From NCBI GenBank assembly GCA_018873245.2, contig JAEMBT020000007.1:11181129-11245128 (forward strand): a DNA stretch of 64,000 nt. The letters run 5' to 3'. Position numbers and translations under genes: made by a program. Below the pieces are notes generated by a model. It was given only the letters and a program-made list of their open reading frames with translations, was not told where the DNA came from and did no database searches. Source of the stretch: Archegozetes longisetosus (lineage: Eukaryota; Arthropoda; Arachnida; Sarcoptiformes; Trhypochthoniidae). Positions 11,005-26,300 of the stretch are shown in pieces (within the stretch, counting starts at the first letter, position 1; every line of letters begins with the position of its first letter).

Positions 11005-13662
11005 ACGATTATAGTCATTAGTACTGAGATGGTTGTTACCATTACTAAAATACTAATAAGAGTGATCATGAGTGCTGTCATTATTACTCTCGAGACTTTC
11101 ATGAGTGTATTCTTCAATCCAACCAAAAGTCTTTTAATTAGAATCAGATTTTTAGTCATTTCTGTGTTTGGTTTTGGATGTATTGGGACACCAGTCGGTA
11201 TAAGAGGCAGTTCTGGTGCCATTCGAAGTGCACGGCCAAAAAATGTTGAATAATATTAAGTTAATAGACTGTTGAAATCAAAGAATCCGTGAGTTACTGC
11301 TCTTAAAGTTATATTGAACTAATAATTAGCTTCTCTTCAAAGAGGCTAATATCAACAAATTTTTGTTCAATATCTTTGTTAGCACCGGGATAGTCGGTGT
11401 GGATAAAGCGACGTAATTAGTTTATTCATTTTCTAAAGTTATCCCGAATCAAATAGAAATTTGTGGTCACTCCAGAAGAAAGACCAGTCGGATATTCTTC
11501 GTCTTAAAATAATAGTCAATTTTCGAAACAATTGTTAGAGTGCTGAATATATATATATGAGAGTTGGTGTTCGTATTGATTAGAGACAAGACCAACTCTT
11601 ATTTTACTTAAAATTGATAACTACATAAATTCTCAAATTATTTGTTCTCAATCAATTTCTGAGAGGTTTATGTTCTCTGATAGGCTTAAGAGAACTTCGC
11701 GCGTTGCTGCGAATCAAATAAATGATAAATTTGTGAGCTTGCCTTATGAGGTATGTGCCGTTCACTTCTAAACTCAAATATTGATTGCAATTATTGTTAA
11801 ATGTTACGCATCAATCACATGCATCTTATGAACAAAGCTTCAAACAAACCGGAGGTGGTTTCCTAATCATTATGTTTTGTATAAAAGCACGTATAGCGTT
11901 AAAAATGGTCTCTTCAATAAAGGCTAGAACTCAATATTAGAAGAATTCAAATTATGTATTCAGAATGAAATTGCAAAATAATTTGTGAAACTCTTTTAGG
12001 AGTATCGGACAATGTGATTGAAAGAGTTAAACCTTGTTTAGAAAACAGCGGATAACATTTGAACGTATGTTGCAAAGTATTTAGTTGCCATTTCTAAATA
12101 CTAATTCTACACTATTCAATTTCACTATAAAAAGTTTGAAAATATTAAGTTTTCAATTGATCAGTCATTTATTCGGCACTTAACTGAGATATTCTAATGT
12201 ACAAAGCATTAACTGCTTTACCTCAGTTTATAAGTTAACCACACACGCGATGTGAGTTTTGTTTTCCAAATTCGAGTCAATTATTAGCTGTTCTACATTT
12301 TTGCGTCATTTGCATTCTCTCAAAATGACTGCATCCCTCCCTTTCTAACCATTTCGGTAGTTTTCCTTTGTGTTATAAATTGATGGCGTTTAGTCTACGT
12401 CTTACATCCAATAATATTCATCACTACTAACAAAAACATGACATGCTTTTAAGCCAACTATTTAGACATATTGTGTCTAAGAATAAAATGTTGCGAAACG
12501 ATTGAAAAGTCTTGTATGTCATCACTAGTTTGCGCACAGTTTCGCAAAATCATTGAAAAATCGTTTTACGTGTCATCAAACAATATGCGATCATATTCAT
12601 ATTAAAGACAATTTGATGAGTACCTTAAATAGGAATTTGATACTTATTTCTTTCTTCGTAAAACTATATGTTAAAGATTTAAAATTTTTTTCTTAACGTT
12701 AATTTTATTGATAAGATACCAAATTGATATAAATGTTTTATTGTTTTGTGCTTTGAGTTGCATCGAAGAACCTCAAAGATAATTGATTAGAAAAAGTTAA
12801 AAGCTTTTCAACTGAACAACAATTTAATTGTTGTGAATGACTCCCTAGAAATTCATTTGACTATGTTTTCAAGGTTTCAAAACCCTTAAATCACTGAAAC
12901 GAGCCTCATAACTGAGTTTTCATGTTTATTACTACATAATATGCGAGTCAGAAAAGCAGACGTTATGCGATACATGCGATAAAAATACAACGAAATAGAA
13001 AAAAAGTTAAAGAAAGTAAAAGAAAGCCAAATTAAAAGTTTGAGCTCAAGTTATAAAAACTCAAATGAAAATGAATTACAGAAAGCTAGAGTAGAAAGTC
13101 TTATTAGAATATCAAAAGCTACCGAATAATAGTCAACAGAGACATAAGAATTTTGTTTGAAGTTCATCAGAGATAAGGCTAAAGACAAAAACAGTTAAAT
13201 ATTGACATTCTGGCGCACAATAAAGTTAATTTGGAGGTCTCTAATATCTATTTTAAGCGTATTGCGTGCTTCTAATCATCAAAATTATTTCTATGTTTGG
13301 GCACTTCTCGGTTGTGACTATACTAATAAATGAGTGTCTGCTTTTATGTGCATTTTTAATGAGCAGCTCAATTTTCTTTTAAATTGCTCCATTTTTCGAT
13401 AATTAATCTTATGAGTCAAATGATCAAGAGAATTCTTGGTTGCAATAATCTCTGTGCTTTATGATAGAAGACTTGGTATGCATTCTGATACACCTTCTTT
13501 ATTTAGAGCAGCTTAACGTGTACACTCAAAAACTTAATAATCCACGATAGCAACAAGAAATGGGCTATTGTTAAGTCAACCCCTCTGTGATGCGCATCAA
13601 TTTTCCGCCAAGTTTTTTCTAATTTGTTTGATTACCACATTGAGTATGAAATAAATTTCTTA
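11005..13662. other. Mostly non-coding stretch with overlapping short ORFs
   Basis: Two opposite-strand frames overlap at 10992-11253. The minus one (MAPELPLIPTGVPIHPKPN at its start, then a hydrophobic end) is unrecognised and runs into the fold-back terminus. A degenerate 50-bp direct repeat lies at about 12490-12595 (GCGAAACGATTGAAAA and GCAAAATCATTGAAAA). Nothing else was seen. Confidence 0.5.
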
Positions 13663-13984
13663 GTACATTGTCCGCAAGTCAGTTTGACCATACTCCCAAA
13701 ATGACACTTTCTTACTAATGTTTCTTGCATTCCTAGTGAGTATTGCTAATAAAAATATAGTTTACATGCACATTTGGAATTAGCGCATAAGCACTTTTGT
13801 AGAAGTGTTTGACTACTAATAAACATAAACAGACTTTAATAATATTTGGCTTTTTCAATCGGAAAATGAATGCATATAGATACCAGCTCTATTAATACTT
13901 AATACTCATTATCAATGCAAAAAGTGTTAGTAAGAAAGTGTCTTCTTGGGAGTGTGATCCAAACTGACCCGCAGACACTGCACC
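13663..13984. mobile_element. Fold-back MITE (322 bp)
   Basis: The left arm about 13663-13746 (GTCAGTTTGACCATACTCCC, then GACACTTTCTTACTAA) pairs with the right arm about 13905-13984 (TTAGTAAGAAAGTGTC, then GGGAGTGTGATCCAAACTGA). Identity is roughly 80% by eye and weaker similarity continues inward. No target duplication was identified and there is no ORF. Confidence 0.6.
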
Positions 13985-16282
13985 TTCTGTATTGTGATCT
14001 GATGGAAAGGGTGCCGTCACAACTCATCATTTCTGGTTGCTGTCGTGAATTATTTAGTATTTAAGTGTAGCACATACTGTATGATTGAGTGAGTTAAAGG
14101 TGATATGGAATTTTGACTCAATATGTTACATGTAGCAACTTATATTTCCTAAAACTTTGTGATAACCCAACTAAAAACGATTTTTAGGTTTCCAAGGCTT
14201 GAAAGGATAATAGTGAGGAAAAGTTATTAGTTATAAAAATACGATCATTAGGTCACTATGTTGTCAATTAGTAATGAATTGTTAGCAGAAAAATGATTGA
14301 TTTTCAAAACTAATAATATATTTTGAGCCTAGTAATAGCCTATAGCTTATTTTCAGATTATTTCGGTCCAACTTTTGATTAATTACTTAATCTGCTATTG
14401 CTTTTGATCAGATTAGTTCTTCAATTATACAAAGAGTAAATTTGTCATATAATGCATGATTTAATGATATTTGAGCCAACTCTTTGTGAAGCATACTCAC
14501 AAACAAATTATTGACGAAGTAGCAAATGAGTGACATGAATGCGTTTGCACGTAGGCTTAGCACAATTCAATTTGATTTTAGACTATAATTAGGTAATTGT
14601 GAAAGTGAACGTCATATCTACAAATTTGCGTTTCTTTCACTCTCAATGCTTACTTGGAAGAGTGAAAAATTTAGGATTTTATAAATTAAAAATCTTGATA
14701 AAGGTTTAAATCGGGTTTACTTATTGAACAAAACACAAACCCATTCATGTTTAATCAGGATTTTAGTTTTTCCCATAAGCTTATGATTTGTTTGTTCGTG
14801 AAAGCCGATTACAAATGTTTATGGGCTTCTTGTCTCTTAAACAAACATTATAAGTTGAAGTCTAGAAAAGATTAACAAATAGTTTGGTATTGAAAATATT
14901 TTATCAGAAATTTCAAAGTAGTTTTTGGAGTAAAATAAGATGGCACATTGTTTGCCAGGATGTTAAACCCCATAAAATCTAAAACCAGAAACTGATTTAT
15001 TAGAAATTTAATAGACATAAACTTTGTTTGAGTGCCCCTCAATAACTGACTTGCAAAACGATTATCCGTATTATATTTTTTTATAAACTAAAAATATAAT
15101 GCAAATAAGTTTTAATATTTTGATTGATACTTCTCAGCATTGAGGTCGAATTGATTGTCATTAATCGAAAACCAGATCCATTTCTAAAGACTCAACTACA
15201 AAGAAAGCAACTTTCAATACTATATCGACTGGCCAATATGTCTGATTAATGAAATTTGATTATAGGAAAACGCGGATAACTCAATTAATTTAATTATAGT
15301 ATGCTAATGAGTCAATGCAATTAATTTTGCTTTTTACAAAGACAAATGAAAAACACAAACGATTCTTATGGATGCAAAGATAGGGAATCTGATTGTAATT
15401 TACTAGATTAACGTTAAATAACGGTGTATATTCTCGAGTGCGAGTTCTGTTCAAATTTTATTCATATTTTTTCAGTTGTTAGATGAGTTAAACCTAATTT
15501 TCGAGGGATCAAAGATTGATTGATTTTTAGCAAATAATTTACCAGGTCTCGAGTTCTGGGTTCTGAGCGTCCTGATAAACAGGCATAACCATTAAACAAT
15601 TTTCAATCAATTGAGGTTTATGGCCATGTTATCAGCTAAAGCAAGAGCTAGTTGTTTAAATGCGATCGATTGAATTGAGCAAATAAAATTGGATGTGAAC
15701 CTAATACAACAATTTTTTGAAATCCTAAACGTATTGTTAAGCTATTTGACTTTTCTGCTTCAGTAGAGTATTTATCACACTTTTCACTCGTCAGTGAAGG
15801 CAAATGAAGGCAATCATCATTTTTAATTATTTGGTTGTATTTGAAAACGTTTTTCCTCTTAGTTGATGGTGTTTTAATGTTGCTCAGTTAGAAAGTAGAC
15901 GAAAATAACTTATCTAAAAATGTTTTTCAAGTCACAAATAGATCTGTATTAATAAAAGAGTTGGCCCACGTGGGAGGTTGTGAACACAACAGCTTCATTA
16001 TAATAAAAAATCAATACGATGTCGAGCACCTCTAATTAACCAAGAAAAATCCATTTTATTCTCATACAATGCACCGCATTTATTGTTTTTATAAGAAGCC
16101 ATAAAAGGCTTGAAATACCATCTGTTAATAGTTTCGACATAGAAGTGATACAGTAGTCATTTTCTAATGACAACACGATACGATGCGCAACTACTGATTG
16201 ACCTACCGCTCAACCTTCATCGCTGGCCATAGAGAATATACAGTCTATTGTTAGAGATATAGATGCATAAATATGTAATCTA

Positions 16283-16288
16283 GAGAGA

Positions 16289-16340
<52 letters not shown>
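16283..16340. repeat. (GA)n microsatellite
   Basis: An almost uninterrupted GA dinucleotide tract of about 58 bases with one AAGG interruption near its start. Its length is likely to be variable between individuals. Confidence 0.97.
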
Positions 16341-16343
<3 letters not shown>

Positions 16344-19300
16344 TACTCTGAAGACATTTTATTTCTCCCTAGCATCTAGTCTCCCACATTTAATTTCATG
16401 ATATGATATTAGCCTCTATTTAATGTTCAATTATCATTTTGGAGTATATGATCTATTTAGTAAAACAGCTCATAAGCCATAGCTGGTCCGCTAATAACAT
16501 TTTAGGCTCACAACTAACTTTGAACCAACACCAACTGTCCAAGGAATCGAGAATCGCATTATTTTCTTCTTTAGAAAATATATTTCAGTTTCTTAGAGAT
16601 TATCACATAGAAAACACTGATATAGTTATCGGATTTTTTGCTGTCGATCTGAATGGTTGAATCCCTATAAGGTTACATTACATAAAGTATTGTATCTTTA
16701 TTTGTATAGTCAGTGTTAAATCTCATATGAATTGAGTCATCGAAATCAACAGTAAAAATCCGATAAACATATCAACATCTCTTATATGATGGTCTCGAAC
16801 ATATCTAAATGTTGTTTGTAAAAAATAATTACACGATTTTCGATTACTTGGACAGTTGGGGCAGGTTTAGGGTAAGTCTAGGCTACTGAACAAATAACAA
16901 CGCGTTTCAAGTTTAATGCTGCAACAGTCAACGATGTAATTAAGTGAATTCTCGAGAGTACTGTTTCTGTACAAACTAATCACTAGAAGTGGTAGAAATA
17001 GAAAAATTCTCGGCCATTTATCATATATATCATCTTAAGATGTGTCAAATAATGAGTAAGCTTAATAAACATTCATATAACATAATAAAGAAGATGTGGT
17101 AATTGATTAGATTTTTAGCTCTTTTATAAAAGATCCTTTAAGGATTGAAGCAACTTCTATTATTTGACGGTTCACTCAAACAACCAAACCAAGCATCCAA
17201 CCAAATAATACATTTTGGTTGATATAAACAACAAATAGTTGGCAGAAATACGTTCACATCATGAGCTTTGGGCCAATTGTACTGATAGGTTATAAATAAA
17301 TTTGACCGCACATTTAACACAAAATTAGAAATTTATTTACCTGTAAATAACAAAAATATGTAATGCAATATGAAGTATTGAATTAATATTTCATTCAATC
17401 TTAATGAATTTTCTCAAGGACTCCTAATAAGTTCTAAGTAGACTCTTAACATTAGTTTTCTGTACAAAATTTAAGTAGATTTTTAAATACAATAACTTAT
17501 TCTTAGAATTAGTTGTCGGGCGTCTTCTGTTGTCCAACCTTTAGCATAAACAAGTGAACTTAAGTAACTGGATATGTGTTCAATAGAGCAATTTCGAGGG
17601 GCATTTAGTGGGTTTTGATGCTTTTCTACAAAGTTTAATTTATTTAATTAAGCTTGTTTTGGCGGTATTGTTTTTTAATTGTTATTAAAACAAGTAAACA
17701 ACACGTGTACTAGTAGGAGGAGGAGATAATAGATACTATGTTCACACGTGGTTCTGTGTGATTCACGCTATTGTGTGAATCATAATAGGTGAATAAGTGC
17801 TTGGCAAATTCATTTTATAACTCGCTATAAGATGGAAATGAATGGAAATGTGATCGCATCAAGCTTGATTAATAATTAACTATAAATAGAGCCTATTCGA
17901 TATTTCATAAAAGAGCGAGATTATTCCCATTTTTAGCTAAAAGTTTTCTGGATAAAAACAATAATATATTAAAATTCACATATTCGTGAATGGATAATTC
18001 ATAAATAAAAGTTAAGAATATGAGTTATTCATTTGGTTCAAAAAGTTTACTTTATTCGAATCAAAACTAACTTCTAAGCGATATTAAACCTTTCTTCTCT
18101 ATTATTTAATACGGCCTAAAAAGAAAGTTTCAAGATATCGATAAAACTTATACTTGCCTCGGAAACTTTTTTCATGGAAAAGTATTCATAAGGGTTGAGA
18201 AACGGATGCTTCATAAATAAATGTAAAGTTTATTGAGGAATGGAGTCGATTGAAGCTCAATTTACTAAAATTAAACTTTTTTATCATTAATATGATAGAC
18301 TGGACATTCTTGAAACCTCAACCAGAACGTAGAACAAGAATTTTAGGAACTTTTTACTTTTTACTCGAACACATCAATAATTCAAAATAAACGTATGGCT
18401 TCACTCTTTTAAACTATTTCTCTGTTCAATAGATTCGTTTATTTTGCTCTAAATTTTATATTATTCTAAAGCTTTTAAATTATTCACTGGAATAGCCCAA
18501 CGGTTTGGAAAGCAAATAGTTTTAACTTTATTCAAGAAGCTTATAAATTGATAAAATTCGATACACCATCTGATCTATTATGCAAAAATTCAAAAGTTAA
18601 CTTGAGTAACATAAATATAATCAAGTTATTCAATTTAAGTCATTATAAAGTGACAAACAGCAATCAATACTATTTTATGAAATACCACTTCAACAGAAAT
18701 TAATATTCTTCAAAAATTAATTAATAAGCAAAAGAATACTGAAGCTGAATCAGATTTAGCCATGTTTCGAACGTCGTTATCAACTAAATTGAGGTTCAGT
18801 ATTTTGAATTTCAGTATATTGAGTTTCAGTATTTTGAGTTTCTTGCAAAACAAATCTCTTTATTGATAAATCTGCTTCATTTAGTATTAAATAAGTCTTG
18901 AGATAATGAAAAAGTTATGTAAAGTAGAAGTTGAATTAATTTTTTATGTTGAATAGCATTTGTCTATTGAAAGTATTTGAAATAAAGCATAAGCTCATTG
19001 TTTCAAATGAATAAGAGTCTTGAACACATTTAATGCTTTTGGTTGAGTGAGGCATCAAACTAGATTATATATGTATTCAGAACTTAATCTTCATTTCAAT
19101 GCGTGCAATAAGTATTCATTCATCAAATACTAGTAAATACTATTGAAATCTAGGAACTGAAAAATAGTATTTCGTAACTTACTTTTTACCAACAGGTGGT
19201 TTCCAATTCTGATTGGGTATCCAAGTTCTCAACTCGGGTTTGCGTTAGTGTCGGCGCACTAAACAATACTAGAATTGAGTTTGAGATACTCTGCAATCAC

Positions 19301-20310
19301 ACTATTGCAACCATAACTTCAACATCAGCAGTAAATTTTCAATGAAAGTATTAGCAATACAGCCTAGTACTGAGTTTAACAAATAGAACCGTTTGTTATA
19401 TTGAATTTGGAGCTCAGGATATTGTAGACAAGTTTATTAAATCTCAACTTATAGTGTGCTTTTGTTATATTAAAATCTAATACTCTGGGAATTTGTACTA
19501 TTATTCCGGAGATTAGAAGATCCATCATAAAAGAAAACTCTGTGTTGTGAACCACACATTCTGCTACTTAACAGCAAAATTCACTCTAATCGATCAGTAA
19601 GTTGCAAATTTACTTTTATTCGTGAAAAAACGTTTTAAAACTTATAATACTCACAGTTTTAATTTTAAAAATGTCATCTCTCCTAAGACTCAGGTCAAGT
19701 TATTAAGTATTGAAAAGTTGAATCATTATCTTGTAAGTTATTGAGAGCTGAGTAACACTAGAAAAAAGTCAAGGTTTGGATAAGATGTTGAAAAGATATT
19801 TTTGTTTTTCTAGTCTCTTATATTTGTTGAAAGGCTTCACTGAAGTTATACTTCAATTTTTCGGTCTTTTTAACAGCTTTTATCTAAAATGACAAATTTT
19901 TGAAAGTTTCACTAAGGCTCATTAATTAAATCCATAAGAAGTGTGGATTTGATGAAATACCAACTCTCGTAAGTTATGCTATAAGAGGTATTTCGTGTTT
20001 TTGAGAGAAACGTTTGCAGTGGTGTGATGAAAAGATCACTTTCCAATTAATGTCAACTTCTCAAGAGATTAAACTTTATTCACGCGCTTATTCACACTTG
20101 TTTATTTTCGGGCTAAATTAATTGCTAATTGTTATCACAATCGCTCGTAAAGCAGAGAACGCATCAAACTTTCAATTAATACTCATTTTTCAGAGAAATT
20201 TTGTCAGCAATGCGTCAAATTAGAAAACAATTAAAGACTAAAAGTTTATTAATAGCTTTGGAGGCTCAATACATGTTAGATTATATATCAAAATCATTTT
20301 GGTCGTAGAA

Positions 20311-20312
<2 letters not shown>
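16341..20312. other. Non-coding AT-rich stretch
   Basis: Only short chance-length frames are seen, such as the one at 16439-16660, which I do not recognise. Contents are a small hairpin at about 17757-17784 and a 15-bp tandem repeat at 18789-18842. Confidence 0.6.
18789..18842 (+). repeat. 15-bp tandem repeat, 3.6 copies
   Basis: The unit is TTGAGTTTCAGTATT. Three full copies and a partial one lie head to tail with one to three changes per copy. Confidence 0.9.

Positions 20313-20356
<44 letters not shown>
20313..20356. repeat. (GA)n microsatellite
   Basis: An uninterrupted GA tract of about 44 bases on the same strand as the tract 4 kb upstream. Confidence 0.97.
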
Positions 20357-20360
<4 letters not shown>

Positions 20361-23300
20361 GAGCTAATGAATGAAAACTAGTAAAATACTGTCATAAATT
20401 ATGTGATGGGTTCAATTTACAACCGAATCTTTATAGCTTAGTTGACTGTATTTTGTCAGTCAAATGCTTTCGAAAATACTAAACTCAAATCTACTATTCG
20501 GGTGCTTTTCAATTTTGAAATGAAAACACCAATTGTTCGTAATTGTGTAGCACTTTAGCTCTACCTATTTGACTAAACTTTGTTGATAATTATTTTTGCA
20601 TTAATTGCGTTGAATGCTCATACGTAGCATTTTTCTTTAGAAGTTGTCTTTCATGTTAAATCATAATCTGTTGACTGAGATTGCTTTTTGAAGCAGTATT
20701 ATTTTATAATTATCGCAAACATTCTAAAGTAAAGGAACGTTATTGTAATTTTCTAAAATTTGTTACAGAGTTTTAATAAACATAATTAGCTCTTGTAAAA
20801 GCTATCTTCAAACATTTCAAAGAATACGAATTATAGTTTCATTTCGCTGAACATTTTTAGATTAAAAGTATGAAACGCGCTCTAATTTAGCAAAACATAG
20901 ATTTTCCAAACAAAAATAGAAAATAATCAATACAATTGGAGTCAGAATATTTTATTTAAATCATCAGCTTATTTATTTTTTATAGATAGTACAAAATTGA
21001 AAAATCGATAGAATTCTCAAATTATAAATGCTTGATTATAATCTTTCGTTTGAACTTTATCATATTGTTATATCTGTTTTCTATAACTTAAATCTACAAC
21101 TCACAATTTCAATTATTTTTAATGTGATTTCTTCTACTCTTCATGAAAAATGTTTAATATTAATATTTGTATTCTGCCATTTAATAAGATCTCTGAAGGG
21201 TACAGATTCAAAAGAAATGTTCGGCCCTTACAATCCTTTGAAAAGCAATCGATTATTGTCTCAATCAATTTTGGTTGAACGGCAGACCCTAAATTAAATT
21301 TGATTCAATTTTTAATATAGACCTAATATTTTTAAAATGACGTGGAACCCATAGTTTTTAAACGTTCAAATATCTCAAAGTACTGCAGTTTTAAGTGGTT
21401 GGTTTAACATTAATAATTAGTGCAATTAATAATAATTATTATTAGATTTTATGAATAGCAGACCGAAATTTAGGCGATGTTTGCTCTCTTAAAATATCAT
21501 TACATGAATATAAAATAATACAAATTTAATCAATAATTAATGAATTAAAAAGCTCTCTATGACATATGAAATGCTATTATGGTTTTATTACGTTTCTAAA
21601 TGCAATATAACTTAAATAATTTAGCGTCCAATCATCAAATAATACTCAAATGCAATTTTTGAGATTGTATCGCGTCAGTCTAACGTCTTTCAAAACTATA
21701 TTTATCCTGAGAATAGTTGGAAACAACTTTGAATAAATGATATTTTTATTCGATTTAAACAAAATTCTAATATTGATCGTATGTCATGTCTTACATTAAC
21801 TTTAAATTAATAAGAAGTCAAAAACTGATTTGTAGATAACAAGTTATAAGTGATAATTTAAAATTTTCCACTTGAAATCAAATTATTAGGTTTTTAAATA
21901 CGAACTGTCGAGTGTTTTTTAAAGGCAGATATTGGACTAATTGTGAACATTACTTATTTTTTCATTGTTATATATTCTAATTCGTAAGTGATGTCCAGTA
22001 GGATTCGCTAACTTTACAAGTGAACAAAAATTCAGTTCAAGCTTAAATTGGGGAAACTAATGAACTAACAATTTCATTATAGTTTTGTTTAGTTGAACCT
22101 CAAACAAAATTAAAAAAATTGTTCGATTGACCAAAATGAAAACTGCAATTCAGAAATGTTTTTATTTAATTAGAGAAGGCTTTGACAAAAGCTACGGATC
22201 AAGTTTGTTCATATACTTCAGTAATCAAATTATTGGGTCAAAAACTCATAGATTGAGTATCAATACTGATATAAAGTGAAATCTAACGTAAATTGAACTG
22301 TCATACTTGAAAGAAACTGTTCTTTGAGATCAAGTGTGGAAAGGCTTTCTAACCTATACTTTTACGAATTAGTACTCTACGAATTCTCAGAAATCGAGTC
22401 CAAACCAATCAATAGCTAAAAGAGAAAAGTTCTTTTATCGAAACTTTAGTATTACATTTGAAAACTGATATTTGCTTTCAATGAAATTATTATATTAAGA
22501 ATCGCGATTTGGCTCAATAGTATGAAACAGTGAGAGCAAACTATCGAACGATGCAATTTTCAAAGCTAACAGAATGAACACGATTCAGCTGACGAATGTG
22601 GCCAATGTTACTAGCTTACATTCACTCAAAATAAAGTGCTACAAATTACAAACAACACTAAATTACTTTTCAGTTTTTACTATTTATTTACAGAGGACTA
22701 CAACCTAAATGAATTTTCGATATCTTCGATTTATTTGAAACTAGAAATTCAATCAGTCTAGTTGAAGCTGAAGTTATCTTTTTTGTATCTAAAAATGTGC
22801 ATTCCAACAAATCCCCGAGTGATCGAATGGATTTTAAAATAAATATTGTTTCACGCAATTTCCACTGTTTCAATAGATCCATAGTAAAAACAAACAAAAT
22901 TTCTCAACTTGTTTCTATGCGAACGAAATTTGCCTGAAATAAGACATACTTAGAAACAATTGATTAATTTATGTCGCGCTCTGCAATTGTTATGAAATTA
23001 GCATTAAGCTGTAGCATAGTATCATTTTCTCATTTACGCAAATGTATTACCTGTAGAATAGAGTTAATTCTACAAATCAAAATTGATGAAGTGCGTGCGC
23101 GCTCTCATCCAGACAAAAGATTGATTGATCTACACGATAAAAATGTTTGCGAACTAGAATCAACTCGAAGTTGATACCCACGAGCAGGAATATCATTACT
23201 GTGATCATAGTGTTCTTTATGGCTCGGTAGTAGGTGCCATAAATGAATAAATATTTCAGTGTTTCTTATTTTACCAAAACTTCGATAACTAAATCAGAAC

Positions 23301-26300
23301 TACAATTCGGGAGAAAAATACAAGAAAAAATTGAATTGTGGTTTGTTATGATTGCAAATAGGCAAGTATTAAAAGCGATGCCAGAATTAGATTCACAAAG
23401 GATTGTGAAAATTTTCCACTTAAATGGTTTGGGTAGAAAATCAAACAAATTTGAAGGCGTGGATAAACAAGTGGTGATAATTTGGGTGGAATAATAAATT
23501 TAGCTAATTTTCTATTCGAGAGAGTGTTTCAAGTTCTAAACCAATTCCAAAATAGAATATTCTGTTTTTAGACTGATTTAAAGCTTGTATTGTGCCCAAA
23601 CATGTTTCTCATAGAGAGCACCAAATTATATAAATAGGTTTTCCGAATTCAATTGTTGGATATAATAAAGAGCTGCTTTCAAATTAACAATATTCAAATT
23701 ACTAAAGTAAAACAATGGGTTGAGCCTAGCAGACACTCTTAATAAATTAGTGCGTCTCATAACTGAAGTCATAAATTATAATATAAAGTGAAAAAGATAT
23801 ATTTTCAAAGAAGTATTTATCCACTTTTGTGGTCTTTGAAATGACTCTTTCAAACATGAAGATCTATGTTCGCGATGTGTTGCAGGCCCACTGAAGTGGT
23901 CCACAATAATTGGCAAGTATGAGAAAGTGTGCGTAGAAATACATGAACAATCAAATAAAGAAAATTAGGTCTTTTTCCAGCAACCGATTCAATAAATAAT
24001 CTTATTTTAGCCTAACTTTTATTTGAGAAAAGAGTCAGAAAAAACAGTTACCGAAACAAATCGCGAATAAGACGTAAACTAATCGTATTTGACGACAGAG
24101 TACTTGGATTGAGAGTATTTTTTGCAATAAATACATTGATGTGAAAGTATTCAGATTAAATGGATGTTTGCAATAAACTTATGTATCTGTAATGCTTATT
24201 ACAAGCCATTATATTACTATTTAATATAAGTGTCTTATGTTTCGTGTCATTAACAAAATGACACCTATTTCTTTATGATAACTTTAGATGCGCACAAAGT
24301 CATAATTTAGTTTATCTTCTTTTTCTTGATTATGTCTTTCTATCGGCCTCTGGTGTAAACTCAATGTTGATAAGGAAATAATGACTTATTTAGCAAAGAA
24401 CTGTTTAAAAGTACAAAAAAACAGTTTTTTGACTGACGCAAAAGCAATGAGTCGCAAAAAATAGATGACACGCTCCACTTCTATTATCAAATTATTATTT
24501 GCCTCACTCTTTGCTAATGATTCTTCATTAAGCTTTTTCAATATGATTTAAAATCAATGAATCACTTGAAAAGCTTAAACGATTATGTATTTTGAGAGAA
24601 CTGATAAGTATTGGAGTTGTGTAATCTGCATATTACAGAATATTACAGAATATTACAGAATTTAAGTCTAAGTAAAGTTTCAACAGTTTATGTGAAACTA
24701 TGCATAGAACAAAATTTAATATTGATTAGCTCAGCAAAACTGGTCTGTTCGACACTTTCTCAACTCTCGATAAGAGCATATAAGTTGTGCCAAAAAGGCT
24801 GGCAACAATTTTACGAAATGTGTCAACTCTAATTTGTCATCAGTAACTTATTTGTGTTCATCAAATTTTACGTTAAAAATATAAGTTCTCAGAGTTTTTC
24901 ATTAAAAGTGCTTCAAAAAGTCTGGTTAATCGCATTCAATCATCGCGAATGATTTAAAAACTTAATCATATCTCAGAAAATACAAAAATAGTTGATCACT
25001 CATTGGCATAAAGTAGCGACTTATGAGAAACTTTTTACTTTCCTTTTCTATTCTAGTACTTAAGATGAAAGCCTTTATACTGAGGCATTTTGAAAACAAA
25101 AATAAAAACTTATTCAGAGAGCTTTTAGTTTATTTAGCTAAATAATTATAAACACATAATAAAGCTTAAAATACTATCCATGCATCTGGTGTTAAGTGAA
25201 ATGATACTCAAGAAAGTTTGAGTGTTGCAGCAAATTCTACTGATAGTGTGCAATGCATCTAATGACAGAAATCAGACATATCTCAGTATTAGTACAAAAA
25301 CTCTAATACCAATTTTGTCCCGAATAAGGGCTCTACAATCATGTTCTTACTAAAAAGGAAACCATATTTTTGGATCAAGTACTGGGGACAAAGGCTTAGA
25401 GAAAGTTTCAAATCACAACTGAATAGTTTTTATGAGCGATATCCTTACAAACTCTTTTACAGATAGATTTTGATCGAAAGTTTTTATTATATTGTTGATT
25501 GAATACTTTTCATCACTTGATGGGATAGATAGGCATGACCAGAAAACTTGTGTTGACTGCGTTGAACGAAGCGATCGATTACTGTTTGGTTACATCACTT
25601 ATGTATTAGATGATTGATAGTATCGGTAGAATTTGGCGAAATAAATAAGCGATGGAGTTGCACCCAGGGAATAGCACTCATGAGAATTGAGCGGTCAGTT
25701 TGTGTTTGGTGTCCACTACCAAATAAAAACCTGATTCCTTTAGTCTGCCTATTCTCCGAGCCATATAAATAAAGACAATAGAAAGTTAGTGAATAGCTAA
25801 GTGAATGATTAGAGTTGATGTATAAGTAGTTTGTTGTGAACCAACTTGTTTTTCTACTAACTTTTGTTCGACTTACTTCACTCTTTAAGCTCTAGTAGTT
25901 ATAAACACTTGCTCGAAACTCAATCTTTGCCAGAATTTATCGGAAATTTAGCCATAAATAGAGATGGTATTATAAAAGTTATTCAATGCTATACTGATTC
26001 CGGATTACTGCTAGCCTTAATCAATATAATGTTATCCAATTGTAGTTGAGATTCATGGAAATGAGTCAATTTTCTGAATTCATTTGCTCTGTTCGACTCA
26101 ATTGTATCCTTATTTAGTCTTCATTGAGTGTATTTCTATTGCTTACCATTCCTACACTTATGTCCAATTAATTTATTTTATTGCTTTTCATTTAGAACAG
26201 AAGTAAAGACAACACTAAGTCTAACATCAAAAATGATTTTCAGATCATTTAAAACTATAGACTTCTCACAAATATAAAAAAAGTTGTTACGAAAATCTTA

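Noticed and set aside
10992-11253. Overlapping opposite-strand frames of 74-76 codons, the minus one with a hydrophobic end
   Set aside because: Unrecognised, no splice or start support, and the minus frame ends inside the fold-back terminus. Kept only as a note.
16283-20356. CRISPR-like or satellite interpretation of the repeats here
   Set aside because: The repeats are plain GA dinucleotide tracts and a short 15-bp tandem. No spaced direct repeats are present.
21028-21297. 89-codon open frame with hydrophobic N-terminus
   Set aside because: AT-rich sequence translates to Leu/Ile/Phe-rich peptides by chance. No motif and no exon context.
22688-23494. Cluster of short frames on both strands (69, 67, 83 and 60 codons)
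   Set aside because: Overlapping frames on both strands, no family resemblance and no convincing splice sites joining them.
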